Shown here piece by piece: positions 25,575 to 34,663 of a stretch of DNA of 64,000 nucleotides. The translations under genes were made by a program, and so were the position numbers. A model generated the notes under the pieces. It was not told the origin of the DNA. It did no database searches and saw only the letters and a program-made list of their open reading frames with translations. The DNA is from SXVE01 sp036388895 (GTDB taxonomy: Bacteria; Acidobacteriota; Blastocatellia; Pyrinomonadales; Pyrinomonadaceae): NCBI GenBank assembly GCA_036388895.1, contig DASVQY010000018.1, forward strand, positions 1 through 64,000. The letters run 5' to 3'. How positions within the stretch are numbered: position 1 is the first letter of the stretch; each line of letters starts with the position of its first letter.

Positions 25575-26303
25575 ATGTCGGAAAACCTCGAACAAATAAA
25601 AAAATTTTATTTGGAAGCATTTCAAAAATACACACAAAATCAATTCGTATCGGAAATCGAAGTTCGTTTTTATCCATATATCGGCATCAATCACACAATT
25701 CGCGTCCGTGAGGGAAAAGTTTATGTTCGTATTGCCGAAATTTGCCGTGATATGCCGTCGAATGCGCAAAAAGCCCTGGCGTATATCCTCGTCGCCAAAC
25801 TTTTGAGAAAAAAAGTTCCACCGAAAGCGCGCGAAATTTATTCAAATCACATAAAAAGCGAGGAAATTCGCGCTCAAGCGACAGAAAACAAACGGACTCG
25901 CGGGCGAAAAATCATTTCTTCGGCGCAAGGAGATTTTTACAATTTAGACGAGATTTTCGATTATTTAAATCGAACTTATTTTCGGGAAAAGCTGTTGAAA
26001 CCGATTTTAAGCTGGTCGGCGCGCAAAACTTACCGCGTTTTGGGTCATCATGATTCGACGCACGAAACGATTATCGTCAGCAAATCTCTCGACGATAAAA
26101 AAGTACCGAAATACGTCGTCGAATTCGTTGTTTTTCACGAGATGCTTCATATTTTTCATCCGACCGAACACAGAAACGGCAGGCGTTATAATCACACTCC
26201 ACAATTTCGCCGAAACGAACGTAAATTCGCGCATTACGAAGAAGCTGAAAACTGGATTGAACGGAATGTTAAGCATTTGAAGCGAAAAGCGAAAGGAAAA
26301 TAG
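25575..26303 (+). CDS. SprT/YgjP-like zinc metalloprotein
   Basis: A 242-residue protein. The catalytic zinc motif HEMLH (His188, Glu189, His192) is followed by a likely third ligand His207 in RRYNHTPQFRRNERKF. The upstream segment YLNRTYFREKLLKPILSWSARKTYRVLGHHD is typical of SprT-like domains. It could be a DNA-protein crosslink protease or a general metallopeptidase; the substrate is unknown. The ATG at 25575 (MSENLEQIKK) is preferred. It is divergent from hrcA. Confidence 0.75.
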   Translation: MSENLEQIKKFYLEAFQKYTQNQFVSEIEVRFYPYIGINHTIRVREGKVYVRIAEICRDMPSNAQKALAYILVAKLLRKKVPPKAREIYSNHIKSEEIRAQATENKRTRGRKIISSAQGDFYNLDEIFDYLNRTYFREKLLKPILSWSARKTYRVLGHHDSTHETIIVSKSLDDKKVPKYVVEFVVFHEMLHIFHPTEHRNGRRYNHTPQFRRNERKFAHYEEAENWIERNVKHLKRKAKGK

Positions 26304-26477
26304 CCGCAAAAAGCACAAAACACGCAAATGCCAAAAAAATTGAGCCGGACAATTACGAAAAAAGCTGGCGAGCACGCAACTAACTTAAAAAGATTTGCCC
26401 GTAAAAATCAGTTTTTTATTCGTTTTAACCTGCCTGCTATTTTTTTGTCCTTTTTGCGATTTTTTTGAGCTTTGAGA
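26302..26477. repeat. Intergenic inverted word-repeat (CGCAAAAAGCACAAAACACG family)
   Basis: The left array (26302-26332) starts within the TAG stop of the SprT-like gene: AGCCGCAAAAAGCACAAAA and so on. The right array (26438-26477) is T-rich with TTTTTGTCCTTTTTGCGATTTTTTTG. The best perfect pairing is CGCAAAAA (26305-26312) with TTTTTGCG (26451-26458). It is more degenerate than most. A similar locus lies at 59361-59445. Confidence 0.6.
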
Positions 26478-26483
26478 GGCTAT

Positions 26484-28118
26484 CTATTTTTCCATTTGTT
26501 CCAAAATCGTTCCGATTAAACCGAACGGCGAAACTGTTTTGCGTTCGATTCCCTTTTCGCTGAAGCGAGTTTCGGTTAAGTAATTTGTCGCAGCCCGCTG
26601 ATTTTCCGTTTTCGTTTCTGCTATAACTTCAACGATTTTTGCCGCTGAATTATCGTCTTTCTCGAAAGTTACGGCGACCGAGCCGCTCTCTGCGAAAGAT
26701 TTATAAAGCGGGTTTTTGGTCAAATTTTGTCCGCTTTGTTTCGCCTGCAGACTTTTCAGAACGCTTTGCGCATCGCCGATAATCAATTTGTTTTCAACAA
26801 ATGCCGCAGCCTTTTCGCCGTCCTCCGATTTCCAAACTTCGCTGTTTCCCTGTTTTTCACCCGGCACTTTAAAGTTGATTTCGGTGATTGATTTCTTTAT
26901 ATTTTCTATATTTTTCACACCGACGACTGCCACAGACCTTTCCGTTTCCCCGTCAAACTGAGCGGTTATAATTTCAGAATCAATCGCGCTCAAAAAAGTT
27001 TCAGCGCCGGTTACGCCATATGACTCCAAAAGACTTTCCGAAAAAGCAACCAATATTTTTCCCGTAACGGCATCGGTTTGTTTCGCCGCAACGAGCAGAA
27101 GGCTGCGCCAGGCGATTTGCGGATTTTGCAGATTATAGCGTGTCGCGCCGACAATATCAGAAGGCAGAAATTCCGCTAATTTTGTTTGATTCGAGTCGCT
27201 AATGAGCGTCTCTTTTAAAACGGCTGAAACTTCCGGCGCGGTCGGAATCGAATACTTATCTTGGATTCCGTTGTCCGTTTTCGTCGCCGTCCAGAAAATT
27301 TCCTTTACGGAATTTCGCACGATTGACGGCAAAACGCCGGCGATAAAATTTCTTCCTTCGTCTTCTTCAGTCGCTTCGATTGCGGCTGAAACGCCGACGA
27401 GATTGGCAATTTGCGCGACGCCTTCGCCGGAAATATAGCCGAATGCCAGAGCATCTTTCGCGTTTTCAAAATTTTTTCCGTTTTTAGCGAAACTGTCCGC
27501 TTCGCCGCGCTGAACCGCCAGACTTTTCTCGATTGCCGTTTCATCGTTGCCGAAAAAAATGCGGCTGTTTTGGACGAAGGCAAAAGCTTTTCGCCCGTCG
27601 GTCGCCGTCCAGACGAACCATTTTCCGCCCGATTTGTCGCTTGTTTCAAGACTGACTTCGCCGCCGTAAATCTCGTTGACGAATTCGCCGAGCTTGTTTT
27701 CAGCAAATTTAAGAGTTTGCCAGTTCCAGGCGTGAGTTTCAGCGATAGCGACGAATCGCGGCTTAAAACTTAACACCGAATTTTCGCTTGTGACTTGCTG
27801 TTGAGAAGTTTCAAAGCCTGTGACAGCAATTGCCGTTTGTATGTTTTCCAGCGCCGAATAATCCGGTTTATTTTTCGCCAAAACTTCAAACGCTTTATTT
27901 TCCGTTAAAGCATTGAGAGTTTTTCCCAAATCATTTGTCTCGAGGTAAACAAGCGTTTCGGCTGGCGCGAGATTTCGCAAATCAACCGGCTGAGAACTGC
28001 ACGAAACAAGAAAAATCAGCCACAGATGAACACAGACGAACAGAGGTAATCTAATAGAGATAAATCTTTTGGTGTGAATAAATGATGTCTGCAAATAGCT
28101 TTTTTTATCTTTGTCCAT
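26484..28118 (-). CDS. Putative lipoprotein, DUF3352-like
   Basis: A 544-residue lipoprotein: the signal peptide RLPLFVCVHLWLIFLVSC ends at a lipobox with Cys40. The mature part has the pattern of DUF3352-like surface proteins (LAPAETLVYLETNDLGKTLNALTE near the start, several FVQNSRIFFGND / FVENKLIIGDAQSVLKSL repeats). The hydrophobic core of the signal peptide is encoded by a unit of the CACAGATGAACACAGA intergenic repeat family (28017-28046). No Shine-Dalgarno is seen at the ATG at 28118. The function is unknown. Confidence 0.65.
   Translation of the reverse strand: MDKDKKSYLQTSFIHTKRFISIRLPLFVCVHLWLIFLVSCSSQPVDLRNLAPAETLVYLETNDLGKTLNALTENKAFEVLAKNKPDYSALENIQTAIAVTGFETSQQQVTSENSVLSFKPRFVAIAETHAWNWQTLKFAENKLGEFVNEIYGGEVSLETSDKSGGKWFVWTATDGRKAFAFVQNSRIFFGNDETAIEKSLAVQRGEADSFAKNGKNFENAKDALAFGYISGEGVAQIANLVGVSAAIEATEEDEGRNFIAGVLPSIVRNSVKEIFWTATKTDNGIQDKYSIPTAPEVSAVLKETLISDSNQTKLAEFLPSDIVGATRYNLQNPQIAWRSLLLVAAKQTDAVTGKILVAFSESLLESYGVTGAETFLSAIDSEIITAQFDGETERSVAVVGVKNIENIKKSITEINFKVPGEKQGNSEVWKSEDGEKAAAFVENKLIIGDAQSVLKSLQAKQSGQNLTKNPLYKSFAESGSVAVTFEKDDNSAAKIVEVIAETKTENQRAATNYLTETRFSEKGIERKTVSPFGLIGTILEQMEK
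28017..28046. repeat. CACAGATGAACACAGA repeat unit inside a signal-peptide coding region
   Basis: The + strand reads AGCCACAGATGAACACAGACG and onward, the same words as at 13338-13440 and 47352-47433. On the minus strand it encodes residues about 25-34 (PLFVCVHLWL) of the lipoprotein gene at 26484..28118. A remnant of a complementary arm (CTGTGGTTTCATTTTC) lies at about 28170, upstream of that gene. Confidence 0.7.
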
Positions 28119-28214
28119 TTTGTTTATCAGTAATTAATTTTTCTTTTTTTAATCAATGCCCATCCGAGTTAACTGTGGTTTCATTTTCTTTGTGCTAAAA
28201 TCTCGAAAATCATT

Positions 28215-28997
28215 ATGAACAAAATTTTTGCAGATAATATTTTACAAGGCAAAGTAGCGTTTGTAACGGGCGGCGGCACGGGAATCACCGGCGGCATCGC
28301 GCGCGCCTTTGCCGAAGCCGGCTCACGCGTGGCGATAACTTCGCGAAAACAGGAAAATCTCGATGCGATGAAACAATTGATCGAATCGAACGGCGGCGAA
28401 TGTTTCGCGGTTGCGGCGGATGTGCGCGATTACGAGGCGGTTGAAAACGCAATCGCGCGTACTGTCGAACGATTCGGCGCGATCGATATCGTCGTTAACG
28501 GCGCGGCGGGAAACTTTTTGTGCAAAGCCGAAGAGCTTTCGCCGAACGGCTTCGGAACCGTCGTAGATATCGACACGAAAGGAACTTTCAACACAGCCCG
28601 CGCCGCTTTTGAAGAATTGAAAAAAACGAAAGGTCAAATTTTGAACATTTCGGCGACGCTTCATTACCTGTCAACGCCGATGCAGATACACGTTTCGGCG
28701 GCGAAAGCCGGAGTTGACGCGATAACCCGAAATCTCTCGGTCGAATGGGGCAGATACGGCATTCGCGTCAATGGCATCGCGCCCGGACCGATTGAAGACA
28801 CCGAAGGAATGCGAAGACTTCTCCCCGAACCGCTCAAAGAAAAATTAACGCGGCGAATTCCTCTGCAAAGATTCGGTCGCATAAAAGACATTGAAAACGC
28901 TGCGCTTTTTTTGACTTCCGACGCGGCAAGCTACATCAACGGCGTGACGCTGGTTGTTGACGGCGGACAATGGCTTTTGGGAACAAGTTTCGGGTAA
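28215..28997 (+). CDS. SDR oxidoreductase, 2,4-dienoyl-CoA reductase-like
   Basis: A 260-residue short-chain dehydrogenase with TGGGTGITGGIA (about 18-29) for NADP(H), ADVRDYEAV, NGAAGNFL, and the loop ISATLHYLSTPMQIHVSAAKAGVDAITRNLSVEWGRYGIRVNGIAPGPIEDTEGMRRL. The AAGNFL and GPIxxTEGMRRL segments match peroxisomal-type 2,4-dienoyl-CoA reductases. The usual YxxxK tyrosine is replaced in this subgroup (HVSAAKAGV retains the lysine). It probably acts in unsaturated fatty-acid beta-oxidation. It is divergent from the DUF3352-like lipoprotein gene. Confidence 0.8.
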   Translation: MNKIFADNILQGKVAFVTGGGTGITGGIARAFAEAGSRVAITSRKQENLDAMKQLIESNGGECFAVAADVRDYEAVENAIARTVERFGAIDIVVNGAAGNFLCKAEELSPNGFGTVVDIDTKGTFNTARAAFEELKKTKGQILNISATLHYLSTPMQIHVSAAKAGVDAITRNLSVEWGRYGIRVNGIAPGPIEDTEGMRRLLPEPLKEKLTRRIPLQRFGRIKDIENAALFLTSDAASYINGVTLVVDGGQWLLGTSFG

Positions 28998-29011
28998 ACA
29001 GGTAAAGAATT

Positions 29012-29151
29012 AGCCGCGAACAGACAGGAAAGTTCATGAAAAAGTAAATGATAAATATGATAAATATGAGAACAGGCTTCTATTGTCATATTTTTTATTC
29101 TGGTTTATTTTCTTGATTTATTTTCGCGCGTTTTCGTGTTTGTTCGCGGCT
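29012..29151. repeat. Intergenic inverted word-repeat (CGCGAACA family)
   Basis: AGCCGCGAACA (29012-29022) is perfectly complementary to TGTTCGCGGCT (29141-29151). Inner words include ACAGGAA and, in the middle, a tandem GATAAATAT-GATAAATAT. It lies between two convergent genes and ends 8 bp from the second. Confidence 0.75.
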
Positions 29152-29158
29152 GATTTCT

Positions 29159-30916
29159 TTAATGGCTAGTTTCCCCAATCGGCTTTTTCTTATCGCCCAG
29201 AACCGCGCGCAGTATGAGCATTTTGGCTAGAATCCGCGCCTCGGGACGATCAAATTTATTCGTCAAAGCCTTTGTTTTCGTAAAATCGTTTTTTGCCAGC
29301 GTGAGAAGCGTCGCGTCCGCCATTGCCAAATTGTTCATCAATTCCTTGATCATCGAACTGCCGAACTTTCCGATTTGAATCTCGCCGTCATCAATCATTT
29401 CGCCGGAAACGTCCATAAATTCGCCGACTTTGATAAAAGCCGAGAGCGTGTCGTTGAGCCGTAAAATCGCGTCTTCGAGAAGCGGATACGCTTTTTCCGG
29501 GTCAGCCGCCGCTAATCCGCCGGCGAGCATCCAGACTTCCATAAAATCGAGGAAATTTTTCGGCGGCGAGCTGATTAAATTTTGCGCGTCTTTCATAATT
29601 TCGGCAGCTAGTTCCTTGTCGCCGAATTTGGCGACCTGTGCGCCGAGCGCGCTCAGAGCGAGAATTTTCTGCTGTCGGTTCGGCGTCGCTGCGATGATTT
29701 TTCGCGCCTGCCCGATTATCTTTTCGCGCTCTTCTTTCGGCATCTGCTTTTTGCCGAAATCCTGCAAACTTTTCATCATCTCCGCCTGTTCGTTTTTTTC
29801 GTCCAGTATTCTCGGCGTACTGATCGCTGCGGGACTCGGCGCCGCGCCTAAACTCGCTCCGACTCCTGCTCCTTCACCGGTCGCGGATTTCATTCTTGCT
29901 TCTCTTTGAGCGCGAATTTGGACGGCACGAGACGGAGCGAATTTTTCTATCAGATTCAAATATTCTTTACCCCTAGAGTTTTCATATTCGGGACGCTGAA
30001 GAATTGTTTGCGCTGTTAGATCGGCTAATTCGCGCAGAGCGTCTTCAGCGAACATTGGCTTTTTATCGTTTTTTTTCGCCGCTTCAATGTTTTCCGCGCC
30101 GAGCCGTAAAACCACTCCAAGCATTTCAAAATTGTGGGGGTCAACTCTTTCTTCTTTGAGTTTTTTGGCAACGTCCGCTCCGAAATCCGCTCCCTTTTCA
30201 GCCTCTTTCGCATAGATTTTTTTGAGCAGTTCGATGTGATTGTAATTTAACCCTTTGGCAAGCGATTTTCGTCCTAATTCTACCGCTTTCGCCGGATGAT
30301 TTTCGGCGATCCGATTGAGCAGTTGAGTTTCAAAATACGAATTGCGCTCTTCAAAACCCTTGCGAACAGCCGCATTGGAAAGCAGCTGCAGAGAATCGTT
30401 ATAAAAATTTAGAGCAAACTGCGGGTCGTGTTCGGCGATACTGAGAGTGATCTGCTGACGTACAGGACCCATCGCCGTACCAACTTTTCTTAACAGATTC
30501 GCTTTATCGCTATCGTCGCGGCTGCGGAAAAAACCGCCGTAAAAACTGTCTCCTTCGGGCATTTCAATTCCTTGTGCCGTTATTTCCGAATCATAGCGAA
30601 CGATTAGCTGCCTGAAATCGTTGACCGCAAAATTGATCATCGTCCGCGCTTCTTTTTCGTCGTGAAGCCACATCAAAGCCGCCATTTCCGAAGCCAAACT
30701 GATGCGATTTTCGAGCGTTCGCAAGTTGTTTACTTCGCCCGCCGACTCGCGCAAAAATTCGACCGCCTGTTTTTTCAGTTCGGCGGAAATATCCGACTCG
30801 GCTTTTGTTTCGATTTTAGTTTCAGCTTTCGTTTCAGCTTTGGTATTCGTCGCTTGCGAAAATGAGGTTCGGGTAAATAAAACTAACAGTGAGAACAGCA
30901 GCAGTTTTCTATACAT
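29159..30916 (-). CDS. Secreted hypothetical protein, helical-repeat type
   Basis: A 585-residue protein with a signal peptide (MYRKLLLFSLLVLFTRTSFSQ). A short tandem KAETKAETKIETKAES linker (about 25-41) follows. The rest is alpha-helical, with segments resembling HEAT or TPR repeats (ALNFYNDSLQLLSNAAVRKGFEERN, ALSALGAQVAKFGDKELAAEIMKDAQN). A flexible Gly/Ala/Pro-rich hinge lies at about 345-370. The ATG is preceded by GAGGAGA. It is not recognised; the layout fits a periplasmic scaffold. No partner genes are evident. Confidence 0.6.
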   Translation of the reverse strand: MYRKLLLFSLLVLFTRTSFSQATNTKAETKAETKIETKAESDISAELKKQAVEFLRESAGEVNNLRTLENRISLASEMAALMWLHDEKEARTMINFAVNDFRQLIVRYDSEITAQGIEMPEGDSFYGGFFRSRDDSDKANLLRKVGTAMGPVRQQITLSIAEHDPQFALNFYNDSLQLLSNAAVRKGFEERNSYFETQLLNRIAENHPAKAVELGRKSLAKGLNYNHIELLKKIYAKEAEKGADFGADVAKKLKEERVDPHNFEMLGVVLRLGAENIEAAKKNDKKPMFAEDALRELADLTAQTILQRPEYENSRGKEYLNLIEKFAPSRAVQIRAQREARMKSATGEGAGVGASLGAAPSPAAISTPRILDEKNEQAEMMKSLQDFGKKQMPKEEREKIIGQARKIIAATPNRQQKILALSALGAQVAKFGDKELAAEIMKDAQNLISSPPKNFLDFMEVWMLAGGLAAADPEKAYPLLEDAILRLNDTLSAFIKVGEFMDVSGEMIDDGEIQIGKFGSSMIKELMNNLAMADATLLTLAKNDFTKTKALTNKFDRPEARILAKMLILRAVLGDKKKPIGETSH

Positions 30917-30959
30917 TTTATAAAAGTCTCCTCGGAGTTGTCAGGAAATTTGGAAATTG

Positions 30960-31170
30960 TCACGTAAATAGTAAAGTTAAAAGAGAAAATAGTAAATATT
31001 TTTTGCAAAGTTTTGGATATTATTCAATTAAAAGTAAAGATATAAAAATTAAAAAGTTTTTTTGCTGCCGCACGCTGTTCTTACTACTAATTCTTTTCAT
31101 ACTTTCCTTTTGAGTTTTACCTTTTGCCTTTTCACTTTTTACTTTTAGCTTGCTTTACCTTTACCATTAT
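30960..31170. repeat. Degenerate inverted word arrays (AGTAAA / TTTTACC family)
   Basis: The left part (30960-31055) reiterates GTAAATAGTAAAGTTAAAAGAG and AAAAGTAAAGAT words. The right part (31096-31170) is a degenerate tandem of TTTTACC, TTTTGCC, TTTTCAC, TTTTTAC, TTTTAGC with a period of 7-8. The arms are complementary in words but imperfect. It fills the gap before trpE. No trp leader peptide or attenuator was recognised here. Confidence 0.55.
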
Positions 31171-31178
31171 CTTTTCAA

Positions 31179-32678
31179 ATGATTGAACTTGCACCGCAAA
31201 CTTACGAAGATTTTCTCGCGGAAACGAAAAAGGGCAACGTCGTGCCCGTCGTGCGCGGCGTTCTGGCTGACTTGCATACGCCGGTCGGGGCGTTTTTGCG
31301 CGTTTGCGGCGCGGCGGAACAAGCCTTTCTTTTCGAATCAATCGAGGGCGGCGAACGTTTAGCTCGTTACTCGTTTCTTGCGGCAAATCCGTTTATGACC
31401 GTTCGCTCGCGCAAAGGTGAAACGATTGTCGAAAAAGCGGGCGAAACGGAAACTTTGTCGAACGTAAAATTATTTGATTTTCTGCGCTCGCATTTCGGGA
31501 AAAATGTGCTCGCCGAACGAGCGAATCTTCCGCCTTTGTGCGGTGGTGCCGTCGGTTTTCTGGCTTATGACGCGGCGCTGTGGTTTGAAAAAACTTTAGA
31601 AAACGGCAAAAGCTACGAATCGGACGCGGCGGTCTGGATGTTTTTTCGCAGCATACTGGTTTTTGATCGCTTGAGGCAAAGAATCGAAATCGTCTCGATT
31701 GTTTTCACCGACGAAGCCGAAGGAGATGAAACTAAACTGCGAAGTCTTTACGAAAAAGCGTGCGAAGAGACCGAGCAAATCGAACGACTTTTACAAAGTA
31801 ATTCTTTGCCGTTAGAAACAAACGAAAAAACCGAAAAATCGGAATCGAATCAATTTTCACCGAATTGGGCGAAAGAGGATTTTCTCAAAGCCGTCGAAAC
31901 GATCAAAGAAAAGATTCTCGCCGGAGATTGTTATCAGGTCGTGCTTTCGCAAAAGTTCGCGCGGCAAACTTCCGCCGAAGCGATAAATATTTACCGCGCT
32001 TTGCGGACGACAAACCCTTCTCCGTATATGTTTTACGTCAAGCTCGGCGCGGAAACTTTAATCGGCGCATCGCCGGAAATGCTCGTTCGCTGTCACGGCA
32101 GAAAACTCGAATATCGCCCGATTGCCGGAACCAGAAAACGCGGCGCGACCGAAACGGAAGATTTGATTCTAGCCGAAGATTTGCGCGCTGATAAAAAGGA
32201 AGTCGCCGAACACGTAATGCTCGTTGATCTGGGCAGAAACGATCTCGGACGCGTTGCCGAATACGGCTCGGTCGAAGTCGAAGAATTGATGAAAGTCGAA
32301 AAATATTCGCACGTCCAGCATCTCGTAACAAGTTTGAAAGCCGATCTGCGACCGAATTTCGATTGTTTCGACGCGCTCGCCGCGTGCTTTCCAGCCGGAA
32401 CGGTTTCCGGCGCGCCGAAAGTCCGCGCGATGCAGATAATTGACGAGCTCGAACCGACCGAAAGAGGCGTTTACGCGGGCGCAATCGGCTATATTGATTA
32501 CGCCGGAAACCTCGACACCTGCATTGCGATTCGCACGATTCGGCTGAAAGATAAACAGGCTTCGATTCAGGCGGGCGCGGGCATAGTCGCCGATTCGGTT
32601 CCCGAAAGCGAATATGAAGAAACGATTAACAAGGCGCGGGCGCTCGTGAAAGCGATTGAGTTGGCGGAAAAATTTTAA
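31179..32678 (+). CDS. trpE: Anthranilate synthase component I
   Basis: A 499-residue chorismate-utilising enzyme, the first step of tryptophan synthesis. The N-terminal regulatory part (PVVRGVLADLHTPVGAFLRV, FLFESIEGGERLARYSFLAANP) carries the LLES-like tryptophan-feedback segment. The catalytic core has LAGDCYQVVLSQKFAR, PIAGTRKRG, EHVMLVDLGRNDLGRV and GTVSGAPKVRAMQIIDELE. It is followed by trpG and trpD. PabB is less likely given the intact N-terminal feedback region and neighbours. Confidence 0.93.
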   Translation: MIELAPQTYEDFLAETKKGNVVPVVRGVLADLHTPVGAFLRVCGAAEQAFLFESIEGGERLARYSFLAANPFMTVRSRKGETIVEKAGETETLSNVKLFDFLRSHFGKNVLAERANLPPLCGGAVGFLAYDAALWFEKTLENGKSYESDAAVWMFFRSILVFDRLRQRIEIVSIVFTDEAEGDETKLRSLYEKACEETEQIERLLQSNSLPLETNEKTEKSESNQFSPNWAKEDFLKAVETIKEKILAGDCYQVVLSQKFARQTSAEAINIYRALRTTNPSPYMFYVKLGAETLIGASPEMLVRCHGRKLEYRPIAGTRKRGATETEDLILAEDLRADKKEVAEHVMLVDLGRNDLGRVAEYGSVEVEELMKVEKYSHVQHLVTSLKADLRPNFDCFDALAACFPAGTVSGAPKVRAMQIIDELEPTERGVYAGAIGYIDYAGNLDTCIAIRTIRLKDKQASIQAGAGIVADSVPESEYEETINKARALVKAIELAEKF

Positions 32679-32793
32679 GAGAATAGGACACAAATATGCG
32701 CGGACAAAGCAATTAATTTACACAGATTTTTATAAATACTTACCGGTTTTAATCCGAATTTTCCGCGTCCTTCAAAGCTCTTTCTAAAACCAT

Positions 32794-33360
32794 ATGCTTT
32801 TAGTAATAGATAATTACGATTCTTTTACATACAATCTCGTACAATTCTTAGGCGAGCTCGGTGCGGAGATGAAGGTTTATCGAAACGATGAAATTACGCT
32901 CGAAGAAATTGAAAATGATTTAAAGCCGGAAAAGATTTTAATTTCGCCGGGACCGGGAACGCCTGATGACGCGGGCGTTTCAATTGACGTTTTAAAGAAT
33001 CTTGGCGATAAACTGCCGGTTTTAGGCGTTTGTCTCGGACATCAGGCAATCGGTCAGGTTTTCGGCGGCAAAGTCGTTCGCGCGCCCGAGCCCGTTCACG
33101 GGAAACCGGTCGAAGTACGTCACGACGGGAAAACTATTTTCGCGAATTTACCCGACGGTTTCAGCGCGGCGCGTTATCATTCGCTAATTGTCGAACGCGA
33201 AACCCTGCCTGATTGTCTGGAAATTTCCGCCGCTTCGCCGGACGGCATTATTATGGGTTTGCGTCATAAACGGTACAAAATCGAAGGCGTACAGTTTCAT
33301 CCCGAATCAATTTTGACGACTGAAGGCAAAAAACTATTGCAAAATTTTCTAAATCTTTGA
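32794..33360 (+). CDS. trpG: Anthranilate synthase component II (glutamine amidotransferase)
   Basis: A 188-residue class I glutamine amidotransferase that supplies ammonia to TrpE. It has SPGPGTPDDAG (51-61), the nucleophile Cys80 in GVCLGHQAIGQVFGG, and the His/Glu pair in VQFHPESI. It lies 115 bp after trpE and 130 bp before trpD. It may also serve PabB, as in many bacteria that have a single amphibolic subunit. Confidence 0.93.
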   Translation: MLLVIDNYDSFTYNLVQFLGELGAEMKVYRNDEITLEEIENDLKPEKILISPGPGTPDDAGVSIDVLKNLGDKLPVLGVCLGHQAIGQVFGGKVVRAPEPVHGKPVEVRHDGKTIFANLPDGFSAARYHSLIVERETLPDCLEISAASPDGIIMGLRHKRYKIEGVQFHPESILTTEGKKLLQNFLNL

Positions 33361-33490
33361 GATATTAAATGCAGCGATATATTTCGCCCGCGCTTTCGTA
33401 AATTCTTTTATAAATGACAAATACGCGTTTGTTTGCCGTCGCAGACAATTTCCGCTTTTCCGCTGTTTTTTACCTTTAACGCTTGAAGCT

Positions 33491-34576
33491 ATGCTCGATT
33501 CAAAAACAGATTGGCTTCGTTCCGCACCGACATCCGCAACGAACGAAAAAGCCGATACGACGCTTTTTGCGTTTCTCACGCGTTTGATGCGCGGCGAGGA
33601 TTTGAGTTTTGAAGAAGCGTCCGATTTTTATCGTACTTTGACCGATCAGAATGCGAATATTGCGCAAATAGCCGGCGCTCTGGTCGCACTGACGGCAAAA
33701 GGTGAAACGCACGCGGAGCTCGCGGGAATGGCGCGCGTGATGCGCGAGCAAGCCGTAAAAATCAAAACGCAGCAGAAAAATCTGATTGACATCGGCGGAA
33801 CCGGATCGAGCGCGGCGAAAACTTTCAATGTTTCGACGGCTGCGGCATTCGTCGCGGCGGGGGCTGGATTAGCAATCGCGAAACATAGCAATCGCGGCGT
33901 GATGAGCAAAACCGGGAGCGCCGACGTTCTGACAAAGCTCGGCGTGAAAATTTCCGGTGAACCGGAAGTAGCACAGACTTGTCTGAACGGTGCAGGGATT
34001 TGCGTGATGTTCGCGCCGAAATTTCATCCGGCTTTGCGGCGCGTCGGCGAAGTTCGTCGCAATTTGGGCATTCGCAGTTGTTTGAATCTGCTCGGCGTTC
34101 TGGCTAATCCGGCTTCTGCGCCGAAGCAGCTCGTCGGCGTGTGGCATCGCTCTTTGTTCGAGCCGATGGCGCAGGCGCTCATTTTGCTCGGGACAAAATC
34201 CGCTTGGGTCGTGCACGGCAGCGACGGTTTGGACGAATTGACTTTAGCGGGCGAAACATTCGTCGCCGAAGTTTTCGGAAATAAAATTCGCGAGTTTCGC
34301 ATCACGCCCGAAGATTTCGGTTTGCAGCGCGGAAGAATCGAGCATTTGCGCGTTGAAACCGCCGACGAAAGCGCGAAAATCATCAAAGAAGTATTAAGCA
34401 GCAAAAGACGCGACGAAGCGCGTTCGCTCATTGTGCTGAACGCCGCCGCCGCGCTTGTTATCGGCGGAATGGCGCGCGACACGATACATGCCGCCAGACT
34501 CGCCGAACAAAGCATTGACAGCGGACAAGCCCAAAACAAACTCGAAAGGCTCGTTCAAGCGACGAATAAAAGATAA
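33491..34576 (+). CDS. trpD: Anthranilate phosphoribosyltransferase
   Basis: A 361-residue enzyme that attaches phosphoribose to anthranilate. KHSNRGVMSKTGSADVLTKLGV (131-152) and the helical N-domain match the family. The PRPP loop reads GTGSS (103-107), where the usual form is GTGGD; the following TFNVST is intact. An N-terminal extension of about 20 residues precedes the core. The gene ends where a GTGGTAAGTG-type inverted repeat begins. It runs into lpxK. Confidence 0.9.
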   Translation: MLDSKTDWLRSAPTSATNEKADTTLFAFLTRLMRGEDLSFEEASDFYRTLTDQNANIAQIAGALVALTAKGETHAELAGMARVMREQAVKIKTQQKNLIDIGGTGSSAAKTFNVSTAAAFVAAGAGLAIAKHSNRGVMSKTGSADVLTKLGVKISGEPEVAQTCLNGAGICVMFAPKFHPALRRVGEVRRNLGIRSCLNLLGVLANPASAPKQLVGVWHRSLFEPMAQALILLGTKSAWVVHGSDGLDELTLAGETFVAEVFGNKIREFRITPEDFGLQRGRIEHLRVETADESAKIIKEVLSSKRRDEARSLIVLNAAAALVIGGMARDTIHAARLAEQSIDSGQAQNKLERLVQATNKR

Positions 34577-34663
34577 GTGGCAAGTGGAAAGTGATAAGCG
34601 GTAAATGATGAGTGGTAAATAAAAATTTGATTACTTACTACTTAGCACTTACCATTTACCACT
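34576..34663. repeat. Intergenic inverted word-repeat (AGTGGTAAATGATG family)
   Basis: The left array (34576-34620) reiterates AGTGGCAAGTGGAAAGTGAT, AAGCGGTAAATGATG, AGTGGTAAAT in 7-8 bp words. The right array (34631-34663) has TTACTTACTACTTAGCACTTACC and ATTTACCACT. AGTGGTAAAT (34611-34620) and ATTTACCACT (34654-34663) are perfect complements. It spans exactly from the last base of the trpD stop to the lpxK start codon. Confidence 0.85.

Noticed and set aside
30917..31178. Tryptophan attenuator or leader peptide upstream of trpE
   Set aside because: No Trp-rich short frame or competing hairpins; the sequence is explained by degenerate TTTTACC-type word arrays.
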